A stretch of DNA of 64,000 bases from Zantedeschia hybrid cultivar (lineage: Eukaryota; Streptophyta; Magnoliopsida; Alismatales; Araceae), in assembly GCA_030544215.1 (NCBI GenBank), contig JARZZO010000004.1, forward strand, positions 17,782,501-17,846,500, given 5' to 3'. The notes beneath the pieces are model-generated. The model saw only the letters and a program-made list of their open reading frames with translations. It made no database searches and had not been told where the DNA came from. Both the position numbers and the translations under genes were made by a program. The stretch's first letter is position 1; the number at the start of each line of letters is the position of its first letter. This document shows positions 11,201 to 23,197 of this stretch, one piece after another.

Positions 11201-12120
11201 TAATGATTTTTTGATGGATCAGACTAGAGAAGCCACTTGTTCTGTCTTTTGTTGGTTAACAAGTTAGTTTGATCCAGATTTTTAAAACACTAGCTAGAAG
11301 TTAGAACCAATTAGAAGAGGTGAAAAAAGGCTCATGCCTGTACATGCATTTGGTACATAACACAAAATCTATTATTTCAAAAAGGAAGTTGATCAATGAA
11401 TTGTTTAGTGATTCAAAAACTACAAACTAAGTTAATATACTCATTGATTATCCTTAAATTGAGATTTTGGCATTCATGTCTTTTGAAAAATCTGTGCATG
11501 TAGTATAATAAACTAGATTATAGCAAATAGAACAATGTTCGATTATTCTGACTGACAAAACATTCTACATTTGATTTAGAACCTTATCAAGCATTCCCAT
11601 TTTAAACTATATTCCTCAAACCATAATTGCCCAGTGATCACACTCATTTGATTTAGAACCTTATCAAGCATTCCCATTTTAAACTATATTCCTCAAAAAT
11701 TGTCTAGGGACCACACTCCATCTCTTAGGAGGGGAACTCTGTCTTTAAACATGCACCTTGCCTTTTATGACTATACTGACAGCAACTCTGGAACCCATCT
11801 AATCTCGCCACATACAGGAGAAAATCTTGATATATAGCAGGGTGTGGATCAAATAGGAACATCGACCCTCCGTGTGGGCAATAAATTTCCCATCCAAAGA
11901 AAGAATGGAAAGACAGAATGTGATTCCACTCCTACTTACAAGGGTCTTTCCATCTCTTCCCTCCACGTCCCTTAGTTTTGTCATCACAGATATACCAAGT
12001 CACAATAATCTAACTCGAACATTGGCTTGGCAAATGGCAGGACAGGTGGAATAAACGCAGGATCTCATGTTCCCACATTTATTTTTAGTATTTTTCAGCA
12101 AAAGAAAGTTCAATGTATAT
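8281..12120. repeat. Three tandem ~1.43-kb copies of the PIN5 upstream region
   Basis: Unit landmarks repeat at fixed spacing. The CATGCACCTTG segment is at 8883, 10321 and 11750 (periods 1438 and 1429), against 3817 upstream of PIN5. Each unit carries the right end of the 2882-3340 MITE, then AT-rich promoter-flank sequence, then AGCAAAAGAGAGTT. Units 2 and 3 also keep the CTCGAG/GACGCTC core of the MITE; unit 1 keeps only its right end. In units 2 and 3 a ~50-base piece (CATTTGATTTAGAACCTTATC) is itself duplicated (10140 / 10218 and 11567 / 11645). There are no PIN5 exons in the array. The short frames near 8884, 10322 and 11872 are the same non-coding sequence. Confidence 0.85.
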
Positions 12121-12156
12121 AGCATGTCCTCCACATGAGCTTGTCCTCCTGGTAAG

Positions 12157-12430
12157 AATGAATGGTGTAGACATTTTCCTTGGTTTGGTCCATGCAACTA
12201 AGCAAGTATTGACAGTTATGTATGACTATTGACACCGTACTTCTAACATTATGTTGGCCGTTTTATGCATGGTGTTGATGTATTTTCCCAAAATGAATTG
12301 AAGTCTAACATGACTCAATCCTATCATTGTAATGAGTTTGCACTTTGGTTGAGTGTACAAAGCCTATGAAATATCCACACTCCTAGTGTTTTGAAACTCA
12401 ACTCAGTTGTTAACTTGAAAAAGTTGTTGG
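12157..12430. repeat. PIN5 3'-flank repeat A, copy 2
   Basis: Second copy of the 8014-8280 block, directly following the last promoter-like unit. It preserves the order upstream region then 3' flank, without the gene between. Confidence 0.8.
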
Positions 12431-13145
12431 GTCAAGGGTCATATACAACTGTGAATTTCCTAACATCCAAATATTTGGAAGGCATTGATTTGAGTTAGAA
12501 AAAGGAAACTCATTTGAGCAGAGGAAGTTGAATTCCCAAAAAAAAAAAAGAGTGCCTGAGTTTCCTTTTTGTACTCTTAAAGGGCTATTATATTAGTTTT
12601 TTATATTTAATAAAATGCCAAGAAGGAGAAGCATGTCTCACGAAGGCTTTCCAAAATAAAAAAAAAATCAAAATAAAGATGTTGTATAATTTAAAACTTA
12701 ATAAGCTAAAAACATAAAAAATAAAAAAAGAAATTCCTCAAAGAATAAAAAATACCTCATATTAATCTAAAGTTGTCTTGCACAATGAGAAGATTGGAAA
12801 TAAGTTAATCACTTCCTCATGCAAATATGGAAAGAGGCATGAGTCTAGATGGAAGTATTCACATACGTTTTTCAAGTTCTTTGTTCTAAACATAGGGATA
12901 ATCTAAAGCATATGTGTGTTGGTATATAACACCTCTTCATGTTTTTACTATCTCATATGAACTTTTAAAGATAGAGAAAAAGAGGCGTTGAGGACTCATA
13001 TTGAATTTTCTTAACCATCAATACATGTAGTGTAATCTAATGATAAAAAATTGTCACACTTTAGATCAAATTTAATCTGTAGACTTATGTCGGACTGCTA
13101 GTGTGCAACTGCAGCAACTCAAAAGTTTGGATCACTAAAAATAGT
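12431..13145. other. AT-rich spacer
   Basis: A-rich tracts (12538, 12658, 12708) and no frame or repeat that I can assign. No gene is seen. Confidence 0.4.
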
Positions 13146-13159
13146 TTTGGGAGTCGCCA

Positions 13160-14452
13160 CCCAAATAAAAAGGTTCGGAAACCTAAAAGATTTGGAAGAA
13201 CATGCTAACAAATTTGACTCCAAGGCTAAGTCTTAACAGAGGTTATGGATTTGTGCTTCGGTTAAGTGTATGGAAAGGTTAGGCACCCACACACCTCCAA
13301 AATTAGTCTCTACTAATCCAACCAACTTTCTAACAAAATGAACATTACCAACTAGTGATAAGATCCCTTTTGTAAAGGCACCAACTTACTAACAAAATGA
13401 ACCTTGTCAACTTGTGATAAGATCCCCTTTGTAGGAGCGGCATACTAACAAAATAAACCTTACCAACTTGTGATAAGATTCATTTGTGAATGACTTTAAA
13501 AAAAGATAAAAGATAATCAAGAGAGAAAAGAAAAGAGAGGAAAATGATTATGTCGCTAACTTTCATTGACTATCTCATGCTTCAATAGTATTTGGATGGG
13601 TTAGAACTTGGGCTAGGGTCTCTCTTCCTCTTGGATTTCTAAAACTTGTAAAGGAGATCTCATTGCTCTCTCCCTAACTTGGAGAAATGAGTAGGATGGA
13701 GTGCTCTATTTATAGGTGAATGGATGACATAGTAATCTTGATGATGTAGCAACCTAAGCTTAAATCAAGGAAGATCAATGGATGAGAATGGTTGATGTAA
13801 TTTGGATGAGACACATCATTAGTTCTTTAAAAGAAATAAAGAAAAAGTTCAAAGAGAAGGACATGTAGATATGTTTAACTTTTGACTTGGATGGAAGAAG
13901 ATGTGATATTTTATTAGTTCTTTAAAAGAAGTGAAGGAAAAGTCTAAACAGAAGGACATGTAGGCATGTTTAACTTTTGACTTTGATGGAAGAAGATGTA
14001 ATTTTTCATTAGTTCTTTAAAAGAAGTGAAGAAAAAGTGCAAAGAGAAGAACATATAGACATGTTTAACTTTTGACTTGGATGGAGTTGTAGATGAGATT
14101 TTTCATTAGTTCTTTAAAAGGAGTGAAGGAAAAGTCCAAAGAGAAGGACATGTGGGTATGTTTAACTTTTGACTTGGATGGAGTTGTAGATGGGTCATTG
14201 GGCAACTATTGGGCCGTGGGGCCATTGGGTTATTAGGCTACAGTTGAGCCATAAAACTATTGGGCCATTGGGCTATTGAGCTATGGCGGATGAAATAGTT
14301 TACTTGGATATGCAGAGTTTTTTGCATTGGGGCTATTCGAATGGATTTACAAGTCTTGGAAATGTCTATATGGATTTACAACATTGGACTCTTAAAATAG
14401 ACATCTATTGGGTATTCGATCTGTGTCCATCCAGAATAGGGTGTCTACAGTT
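13160..14452 (-). mobile_element. LTR-like region of a Tat-type retroelement (element X)
   Basis: On the minus strand the sequence starts TGTAGACACC at 14452. It is preceded by a purine tract GAAGAGGGGCAAC (14465-14453) that fits a polypurine tract. A TATA-like CTATAAATAG lies at about 13709-13718. At its far end TGGCGACTCCCAAAAC (13161-13146) resembles the TGGCGA-type primer site also found in the intact element at 37908. Imperfect ~115-base repeats around ACATGTAGRCATGTTTAACT recur at 13861, 13957, 14048 and 14144. The right-hand edge as an LTR is inferred, because no second LTR copy is in the window. Confidence 0.55.
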
Positions 14453-15840
14453 GCCCCTCTTCAAGCGATGTTGCGAAGCAACTGAAGGTTAAAGTTAGCA
14501 GGTCGCTATTTTCAATTTACAAAATAGAGTGTTGAAGTATCTTTATGAAGTGATGGCTACGAGCATTTAAGCGTAACAAACCTTTTATGTTTTCGCAATC
14601 AAGATAGCTACTTGTTATCATGTTATAGGCTTCGCCATTCCTTTAAAGATATTACAACTTTCAAATCATATGATTTACTTTTCTTGTTCAAGAGAATGTC
14701 GGTGGAGTTTGTTAGCTTTTAATATATGCCTTAAAAGTCTTTTCTGAAAAGACATGTAGAGTCTTATAGATAGACGTATAGGCATTTCTTTTTTTTTTAG
14801 AATAAAGAAGAGAGGAAAAAAAAAAAAAAGAATAAGATGATGTACATACTTGACACACTATCTTGAAACCTTCTTGAGGTTGAATCTATCACCAGTGTAG
14901 AAGAAGAAGTGGACGTTTGATCTGGTTACTCACTTTTTCCTTTTTTCTTTTTTTGAAAGATTACTTGTGGATTTTATTGCCTCATAGTCTTTCTCATATG
15001 TCATCAAAGACTATTTAGAATTGGTTATCATCAACGGCTCCACAAGTACTCTTTTATTTTGTTTTGTTTTGTTTGTTTGTTTTTGTTTTTGTTTGTTTGT
15101 TGTTTTATTTTTTTAGATTTTTTTTAGGAGATTTTTTTTTTTTAAGGTTACTAGGAAAATATTTGGAATGACTCTTAAAATGAAAGTAATTTAGCAAAGG
15201 TGTATTTACATACTTGTACCTGAAGTAGAACTTATAAGAAATAACTCACTTTTCTTTAGACTTGAGAATGATGATGAAGATGCTCCTCCTTACTAGTAAA
15301 CCGTCTAAAAGGTTATGACATAGATAGGATTCGAAGTGCATAATCGACGAAGACTCTACTTGCATTCTTCTTGTCAAATTCCTTGTTGATTTTGTCTTCG
15401 GTGGTGATTTGTTTGGATCTTCTTTGCCTCATGTTCCCTTTAATAGGTGTAGTGCCGGTTAAGGTTTTCACCACACCTATATTAGTATACTGCGTCTTTT
15501 TAGATTTTCACAGTAATCGATACATGATTTTACTCACAATGTTTGACACTTACTGTGCCCATGGTTTTTAACTCTTTTGCCCCTAGCGCCCTTTCGAGTT
15601 TTTACTAGGTATGCTAAGGTATCCGTAGTTTTTACCCATGGCGCCTTTGCAGGTTTTCACCATATCCTTTTCTACTTTGGACCCTCTATCTTTTTCCCTT
15701 TTTTTTTTTTTTTTTTGGAATGGACATAGAGTTGAGTGTTCCCTTATTGCCCGTCAAGAGTAATGTCATGCATAGTACTTCTTGACATACCTGACATTGA
15801 TGGGTTTAGGATGTACTTCTCCATCTATATCTATGAGTTG
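14453..15840 (-). other. 3' non-coding region of element X
   Basis: Lies between the pol remnant and the polypurine tract. It is T-rich with long homopolymer runs (14789, 14818, 15057-15145, 15699) and has no supported gene. The arrangement matches the long 3' untranslated region of Tat-type elements. Confidence 0.45.
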
Positions 15841-18031
15841 AAGTGCATCTCCTAGATAAACGTCCTTTATGATGTAAGGACCATTCCAATTTGACTGAAA
15901 TTTATCTCTACTTTCAGGTGCCTGCCTTTCTCTAAGAACAAAATCTCCTTCTTTTCAACTCTCTTGAACGTACTTTTTTATCATATGCTCTGGCAATTCT
16001 TCTTTGATAACATTGTGCATGACAAATAGCTTTCAGTCTTTTTTCTTCAATAAGATTGAGTTGTTCATGTCTTGCTCGAATCCACTCTATTTCATCAAGC
16101 TTAGCTTCCATGAGAACTCGGAGTGATTGAATCTCCACTTCAATTGGGAGGACTGCTTCCATTCCATATACTAATGAATAAGATGTGGCCCTAGTTGATG
16201 TTCTTATGGAGGTACGGTATGCCCATAGTGTATAAGGGAGCTTTTCATACCAATCTCGGTGTGTCACTACCATCTTCTCAATTATGCGGACCAGAGTCTT
16301 GACGACAGCTTCTACAGCTCCATTTTTCTAAGGACAATATGGAGAAGACTAATGGTGCTTGATTTTGAATTTGCCACAACATCTTTTCAGAGATGAAATT
16401 AGTGCCAATGTCAGTAATGATTTCAATAGGTATTCTATAACGACAGATAATTTGATTCTTCAAAAATTTGATAATATGAGAAGAAGGGATAGAAGAGTAA
16501 GATGCAGCTTCAACCCACTTTGTAAAGTAATCAATAGCCACTAGTATGAATTCGTGTCCATTTGAAGACCTTGGATTGACTTTTCCAATTATATCTAGCC
16601 CCCACATAGAAAAAGTCCATGGTGTTGTGAGATTATGGAGTTCTGATGCTGATGCACAAATCAAATTAGCATGAACTTGACATTGATGACATTTTCTAAC
16701 AAAATTGCAGCAGTCAGATTCCATAGTAGTCCAGTAACAACCCTATCTGATGATTTTCTTAGTTAACATATGACCATTCATGTGCGGACCGCACACACCG
16801 TTATGAATATCTTCCATTACTTTTGAAGCTTCATATTCATCAATACATCTAAGGAGAATGTTATCATATGATCTTTTATATAAATACCCACTACACAATA
16901 TAAACTACATGGCCAATCTCTGCATAGTTCTACGGTCATTATATGATGCATCTGAAGGGAAAGTGTTATCTTCTAAGTACCTTTTGATATCATGGTACCA
17001 TGGAATTCCATCTTTAGAAGACATCGACTCAATTTGAAGACAATAAGCTGGTTCTTCTTGCTTGTCTAATTGAATATGGATGACTCATCCTCCTGAGATG
17101 CTTGTCCATACAGTGAGAGTTGCAAGGGCATCTGAATATGCATTACTGGCTCTTGACATATATGTAAACTCAATCTCCTTAAATTCTTTGGTCAATTTCT
17201 CAAGATGTTCAAGATAAGGGATGAGCTTTTTATCTCGTGCTTTCCATTCTCCTTTAACTTGACTTATGATGAGAAGAGAATCACCAAATACTTGAAGATG
17301 ATTAACTCCTCGATCAAGAGTCATAGTTAATCCTAAGATGCATGCTTCATATTCAGTCATGTTGTTTGTGCATTCAAAGGAGAGTTTAATTGATGCTGGG
17401 TATTGATCACCTTGCGGGGATTCTAGGATTGCCCCTATCCCTCTTCCATGCATGTTTACTGCTCCATCAAAGTAAACTTTCCATGTAAGCTTTGCACTAT
17501 TTTTAGACGAATGCTCATTTAGCATAAGCAAAACCTCTTCATCAGAAAAATCAGTTATGAGAGGTTCATTATCATCAACAGGTAATTCAGCCAAATGGTC
17601 AGCAATCGCCTGCCCCTTGACTGATTTTTGGGTGACCTAGGTGATATCAAATTCACTCAACATAAGTTGCCATTTGGCAGTGCGCCCAATAAGTGTTGGT
17701 TTCTCAAAGAGGTATTTCAATGGGTCAAGTCGAGCTAAAAGAAAGACAGGATATGATATCATATAATGGCGAAGCCATTCTGTAGCCCACACTAAGGATA
17801 AACAAGTCTTTTCAATGGATGAGTACCGGACTTTATAGTATGTAAACTTCTTGCTAAGGTAATATATTGCATGTTCCTTTCTACCAATATCATCATATTG
17901 TCCCAAGACACATCCCATTGACGTCTGAGTAGTTGAAAGATAGGGGAGAAGTGGTTTTCCAGGTTTGGGAGGGACAAGCTCTGGCGGATTTGCAAGATAA
18001 GCTTTGATCTTTTCAAAAGCACGCTGACATT
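15840..18031 (-). pseudogene. Decayed pol of Tat-type Ty3/gypsy element (RT end, two RNase H domains, integrase)
   Basis: Minus-strand order from 18031 down: RT thumb end; Ty3-type RNase H remnant (YYLSKKFTYYKVRYSSIEKT, 17637-17918); archaeal-type RNase H (WKVYFDGAVNMHGRGIGAIL, 17085-17594); integrase zinc finger (FVRKCHQCQVHANL) and core (DIIGKVNP; 16278-16724); integrase C-terminal part (15932-16273). The double RNase H marks the Tat lineage. Stops separate all blocks. The second catalytic region reads ITDIGTNF where TDNG is normal, and the core then runs out of frame before the glutamate. The element cannot be autonomous. Confidence 0.85.
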
Positions 18032-18764
18032 CATCATTTCAACCATGAGGTGCATTTTTCTTCAAAACCTTGAAATGGATTCACAGATTGGGATAAGTTG
18101 GGCTATGAATCGGCTGATGTATTGTAGGCGACCCAGTAACCCTCCTACTTCTTTCTCTGTGTTTAGTGACGGCATTTCAATGATGGATTTAGCTTTACTT
18201 GGATCTATTTTAATACCTTTTCGACTAACAATGAATCATAACAGCTTTCCTAAACTGGTACCAAAAACACACTTTGCAGGATTGAGCCGTAGTTTACATT
18301 TTTGAAGGCGGACGAAGAGTTTTTTTAGACTTACCAAGTGATCTTCTGGATATCGAGACTTAGCCTCCATCCACTAAGATACGATGAACTTTACATTCCA
18401 TCATTCCAACCATGAGGTGCATTTTTCTTCAAAACCTTAAAATGGGTTCACAGATTGGGGTAAGTTGGGCTATGACTTGGCTGATGTATTGTAGGCGACC
18501 TAGTAACCCTCCTACTTCTTTCTCTGTGTTTAGTGACGGCATCTCAATGATGGCTTTAGCTTTACTTGGATCTATTTTAATACCTTTTCGACTAACAATA
18601 AATCCTAACAGCTTTCCTAAACTGGTACCAAAAACACACTTTGTAGGATTGAGCCGTAGTTTATATTTTCGAAGGCGGTCGAAGAGTTTTTTGAGACTTA
18701 CCAAGTGATCTTCTGGATATCAAGACTTAGCCTCCATCCACTAAGATACGATGAACTTTACATT
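18032..18764. repeat. 367-bp tandem duplication inside the RT remnant
   Basis: Copy 1 is 18032-18398 and copy 2 is 18399-18764, about 94% identical by eye. Both begin CATCATT(T/C)CAACCATGAGG and end with ATCCACTAAGATACGATGAA. On the minus strand each copy encodes an RT palm/thumb piece (FGTSLGKLLGFIVSRKGIKI in the better one). Each also carries the same junction to protease-start sequence (RILVDGG), so the gag-protease to RT join is older than the duplication. Confidence 0.85.
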
Positions 18765-20515
18765 TATTGGCCGTTGCGGTCACGACGAGAGCATCGTCGT
18801 AAGGAACGGTCACTCCTTCTAAGTCCTCGTCTGAGAAAATGATGGGATCCTTCATTCGGTCCCTTACATTGGTTTTCTCGTGTTCAGAACGCTTGGGATC
18901 AGGAGTTATAAGATTCATCTGGCGGGCATACCACTTCTTCCCTTGGCAGTTGTCTCCTCCTGACGCTGGGCCACCTAAGATCATGTGGATCTCAGTGCCA
19001 TTGGGGCAATTCTCGATCCGGGGGGCTTTGAGCTCCAGGCCAAGCTTCGCTATGTACTTCTCGAGATATCCCCAATGAATCAGGGACTCAATCTCGTCTT
19101 GCAACTACCGACACTCCTCGGTTGTATGGCCGTGATCTTTGTGGAAATGGCAATATTTCCTCATGTCTCAGTGCTTGGGGTCGGTCCTCATTTTCTAAGG
19201 CCAGTTGACATGCTCCTTATTCTCGATATCCTACAGGATTTCGAATATAGGAGTAGTCAACGGCGTGTAAGGTTCGGGCATCACGGGACCTTTGGTCTCC
19301 CCTTCAAAGTGTCGGGACTTTTTCTTCTCGAGAAGAGGTCTTTCACTCAGGCATTTGCAGTCGCCTTCTTCTCCCCAGTAGTGGTAGACAATTACCACCT
19401 CCTAACAATCTGTGTGCTGGTGTGCTAAGTTTATGAGGGCGTTTAGGGTCTTAAGCGCCTAGAGAACGATAGCTCTCCAGAGAGCATCATCTCGGGTGCC
19501 CTGAGTAAGGGCCATCACGATTGAGGACACTTCGAGTTTCGAAACTCGGAGAGCTTTGTCGTGTAAGCGAGAGATATACTCTCGAAGAGACTCTCCGCAC
19601 TTCTGCTTGATGGCCAAGTTGGCCGACGAGCTTTTTCGATGAGCACCTGTAAAATGATCTTAGAACAACTTCCCGAGTTGTCCGAAAGAGCAGATCGATC
19701 CTGGCGTCAGGGTGGAGAACCATGCTTGTGTTGTTCCCACTAAGGTAGTGGGGAAGGCGCAGCAGCGGATGGCGTCCGAGACCCTATGTAGTCTCATATG
19801 AGACTGAAAGTTGTTAAAGTGGGTCTCCGAGTCCCCTTGCCTGTCATATGTGTTGAGGTTGTTGATGGACAGCTTTTTGGGGACCAAGACGTCCAGAATC
19901 TCGGTAGAGAAGGGGGAGAGATCCCCTTCTTCGTCGGAGAGGGAAAGTGAGTGTCTCCTTCAGAGGAGATCTTCGATACGCCTCTCTCGACACTTTAGCC
20001 GAAGCTCTCGTTCGTCGAGTCTTCTCTCCAACTCATCGATGTGCCGATGCATAGCAGGACTCTCCTGCGGAGAATGAGACCTTGACGCCTGGGAGCGGTG
20101 ACTCTGGCTCTTTCGACCGCTTTTCCTCTTAGGAGAGGAGCGGTTTGAGCCCACGACTCCAAAAGATGCAAGCTGGAGGTCGTTGCGACGGATCTCCCCA
20201 TCAAGGATGAGGAAATTGCCACCGGCACTCTGTACGCCTTCCTGCCTGCTAATGACGGTCGGCGGTTGTCAGGCTTCTCTTTGAGGTTGTTCTTAGGGTG
20301 CTGCCCCCAGGCGGAGTTCCAGAACTGCCTATGGTGTAGGGAGGCATTCCTACATCAGTGTGAGCAGGGCCACAAGTTGTTGAGCGACCACCCCCATGGG
20401 GTCGCCGTGGTTCCTTGAGGGCCTGGAAGTCACGCTTTGCGGACGGTTAGCGCCAGCGTCGACTCCGACGTCGTTGATCTGCGACACGGCTCCGATGAAC
20501 AACTATTTCTGTTGC
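18727..20515 (-). pseudogene. Decayed gag/protease-start of a Tat-type element (element Y)
   Basis: Minus-strand fragments include a capsid-like block (INNLNTYDRQGDSETHFNNF, 19660-19887), a charged RS-rich block (19960-20154), and the gag C-terminal/protease entry (EIHMILGGPASGGDNCQGKK ... KVHRILVDGG, 18727-19104). Frameshifts and stops separate them. The protease stops right after VDGG, where the sequence passes into RT of element X, so the rest of protease and the RT N-terminal half are missing. Confidence 0.75.
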
Positions 20516-20549
20516 CTATTGCCATAGATTTTCGTGTGTGGCGTCAATC

Positions 20550-21215
20550 GTGTAGCGGTCAGAAACTGGTCAGACAATGGTGACCGTCCAATCGAAGCTC
20601 TCGGCTACTCGATAGAATTTGTATTTAAATAAAAATGCTCAGAGTAGGGCCTACAAAAGTAAGAAGAGGCTCTAGAGTGCCCTACGGGTCGTTACCTCTG
20701 GGGAGTTAATTTGCCCATGATCCACTTCCTTTGATCGAGGGGATCATGGGATGATGGGAAAAGAGAGATTTCCTTGTGATTGGGGGAGCAGATCGTACAG
20801 ACCTACTTTATCTGAGCAATTGTGCCGTTAACGCATAAGACCCGCTTGACGGCGGGGAGGTGTTATGGGTCGCCCCTGGGGGGGACCTTCGTCCTCTCGT
20901 GAGGTCGAGAGGAAGTGGCCTTCCGAGTCCAAGATCATAGTCTTCACTCGGTCGAGTTGCGGATTTCCGAGAGCCGAGAGGGTAGGCTCTTCTCAGTGTC
21001 TCCGTTGATACGACCGAGACACTGGATTAGCTGGGGCTGCGCATAGCATTCTCGTAACTTGGGCCCGTACTCTCCGGGTTCCCACCTTCATCTTGTCAGT
21101 CAGGATATTGAAAGAGCCTACGTGGCATCCTCGCACCAGTTCTTGTTGGTTGTGGGCTCTTGGGCCTATGGGCCAAATGAGCCTGTTTGAGCCGAATCCC
21201 AATAGCCTCCCATCA
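20550..21215 (-). mobile_element. LTR-like region of element Y
   Basis: Starts TGATGGGAGGCTATTGGGAT at 21215 on the minus strand. It ends near 20550, just before TGACGCCACACACGAAAATC, a degenerate form of the TGGCGCC primer site seen at 39911. The sequence is GC-rich with no frame longer than 69 codons. It does not match the element X LTR at 13160-14452, so the two ends of this block come from different elements. Confidence 0.5.
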
Positions 21216-21766
21216 AGAACACATTAACAAGTTAATCTAGCGGCATATTACATTTGATGAATTCTCACTTGGGTAAGCAAAATAGTGCTCCACTGGTCAA
21301 TCTTGATTATTTTAAAAAGGCTATTAAAATGTGATAAAAGTAAATAATGGGGAATTAAAAAAACAAAAGGATTGAAATATGTGAGGATTAAAACCTAAAC
21401 AATTCAGATGCAAGGACTTGTTCATATTCCGTTTTATTCATAGGAATTGAAGTTTAAGAAAGTCCAATTTGAAACGTAACTTAGAAGTGAGACGAGCTCA
21501 GACACCCATCTAATAGGTAGAATTTAAAATTATAAGTTTAAACTAATGTTTTACATGCTTTTATCCTTTTAGCACTTCAGCCTCATTATATGGCTCGGTA
21601 TTTGCCAACCAATCAGAAGTGTCTTGATTAAAGAAAGGAATACTACTTGTTCTAATGCCGGCCAGCATCTGCCCGACCAGTTTTGACTGGACCGTGCTGC
21701 AACTATTTCTAGTGGCAATGTTAAGAGGCTGAGAAAGGACTTGGCGGTAAAAAGAAATAAAAAGAA

Positions 21767-22051
21767 GGGTTAATTTCATATAAATTCTCCTTATATGTAA
21801 AATATCAAATATATCCTTATTTATGCAATATCGTATATGTCAAAAGTGTTATTTGTAGATATTATATCCTTTTAACGAGAATATATTTGATATTACAAAA
21901 TATTATATGTACCTTCATTATAATAACATTCTATCAAAAGTGCCACTACTGGAAATTATATCATTTTAACGAGAGTATGTATGATATTGCGTAAGTAAGA
22001 GGAATACATCTGATATTTTGCATGTAATGAAAGTTTATATGAAATTGACCC
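21767..22051. mobile_element. 285-bp MITE with ~65-bp TIRs
   Basis: Left end GGGTTAATTTCATATAAA and right end TTTATATGAAATTGACCC are inverted. Pairing continues through AAAATATCA(A/G)AT and GCAATATCG. The interior holds a second inverted motif, TATCCTTTTAACGAGA / TATCATTTTAACGAGA. It is AT-rich and non-coding. The superfamily is not assigned because no clear TSD is visible. Confidence 0.75.
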
Positions 22052-22944
22052 TAAAAAGGAAGGCAAAAAGAATTGTCTATCTTTTTTTAAAGAAAAAATT
22101 TATCCAACCAATCAAAGATTAGACAATGCAAGTCGTCCTTTTAAGGTTATCTCCTCTTTTTTAGATTTTTATAAAATAAAATAAAAATATACTTATTATA
22201 ACAGTCGTCCAATCAAAACTGATGGAATGGCTCCGCACGGCAATGCCCAAATATTACTCTAAAAGAAGTGGTCTACCTTAAATAAGCAAGCACAGGCAAT
22301 CATACTCTAAACCTTAGTTAAGTGGCCCCACCTCCCATTATGTCTCATGGATTGGAGTACAATTTCAGATCCTGGTTGCTCGACCTCTTGGTACTCTATG
22401 GTTTGAACCTTTTCTACTAGTTGGACTGGATTGGGACCCTTAGATTCACCTCATATATAAAATAAAATTTAAAAAGTCTTGGTTTGAATAGTTATGGACT
22501 TAAGGGTTGGTTCGAATTTTCAGTCAAGTTCAAGCTCAATTTAAGTGGCCAAATCAAGTTTGGGCAAAGTGGTATTCAGCTAGACTCTTTTTTTTTTAAC
22601 AACAGCTCTACTCATTTACATCCCTTGCTGTCATCCTCAATGAGTGCACCCTTCTTTATATCTATTGATAGACCTATTCTATTTAATTTATGCGGAAGAC
22701 CTATTCTTTTTAATTTATATAGAAAAGAGGACTCTCTTAGATTAGATTTATCACTTCACTTTCTGTTGGTTTGGAAAAGGAAAAAAAAATTGTACCCTAT
22801 GCTGTCAATTTGGAGGGGGGGCACCGGATCACCTGACCTGGTAACTTGGAAATGTGATCTGATATTGAAAAGAGAAAGACTTATTGCACTTTTTAGGGCA
22901 TTGCAATCCAATTCGGACTAGACTGCAATGTCCTAACATTGTAG
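22052..22944. other. Spacer, no supported gene
   Basis: Contains a 145-codon plus-strand frame (22484-22921) with no family resemblance, low-complexity runs (T at 22590, A at 22783) and no splice or promoter context. I regard it as chance. Confidence 0.35.
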
Positions 22945-23197
22945 TTTGATTTAGGAGATAAGATGGCAGTGCAAGGCGCCCACCCATATGCACCTAGGCA
23001 CGTATGAACAGGACTCGGGAAATAGGGGTATCATCTCTTTTTCTTGTTTGTTGGACTGTCCAATCTCCAAGCACGTAAGAATATTGTCATTTGATTTAGG
23101 AGATAGGATGGCAGTGCAAGCCTCCCACCCGTATGCACCTAGGCACGTACGAACAGGGCTCGGGAAATAGGAGTATCATCTCTTTTTCTTGTTTTTT
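22945..23197. repeat. 145-bp tandem duplication
   Basis: TTTGATTTAGGAGATA at 22945 and again at 23090. The matching includes GATGGCAGTGCAAG, CACCTAGGCACGTA and GGAAATAGG(G/A)GTATCATC. Copy 2 is interrupted at about 23198 by the SINE-like insert; its remainder resumes at about 23500 with TCTAAGCACGTA. Confidence 0.75.

Noticed and set aside
8884..12054. Repeated short frames (MHLVFYDYTD.. and relatives)
   Set aside because: Same non-coding unit repeated in the PIN5-flank array; frames break differently in each copy and in the founder.
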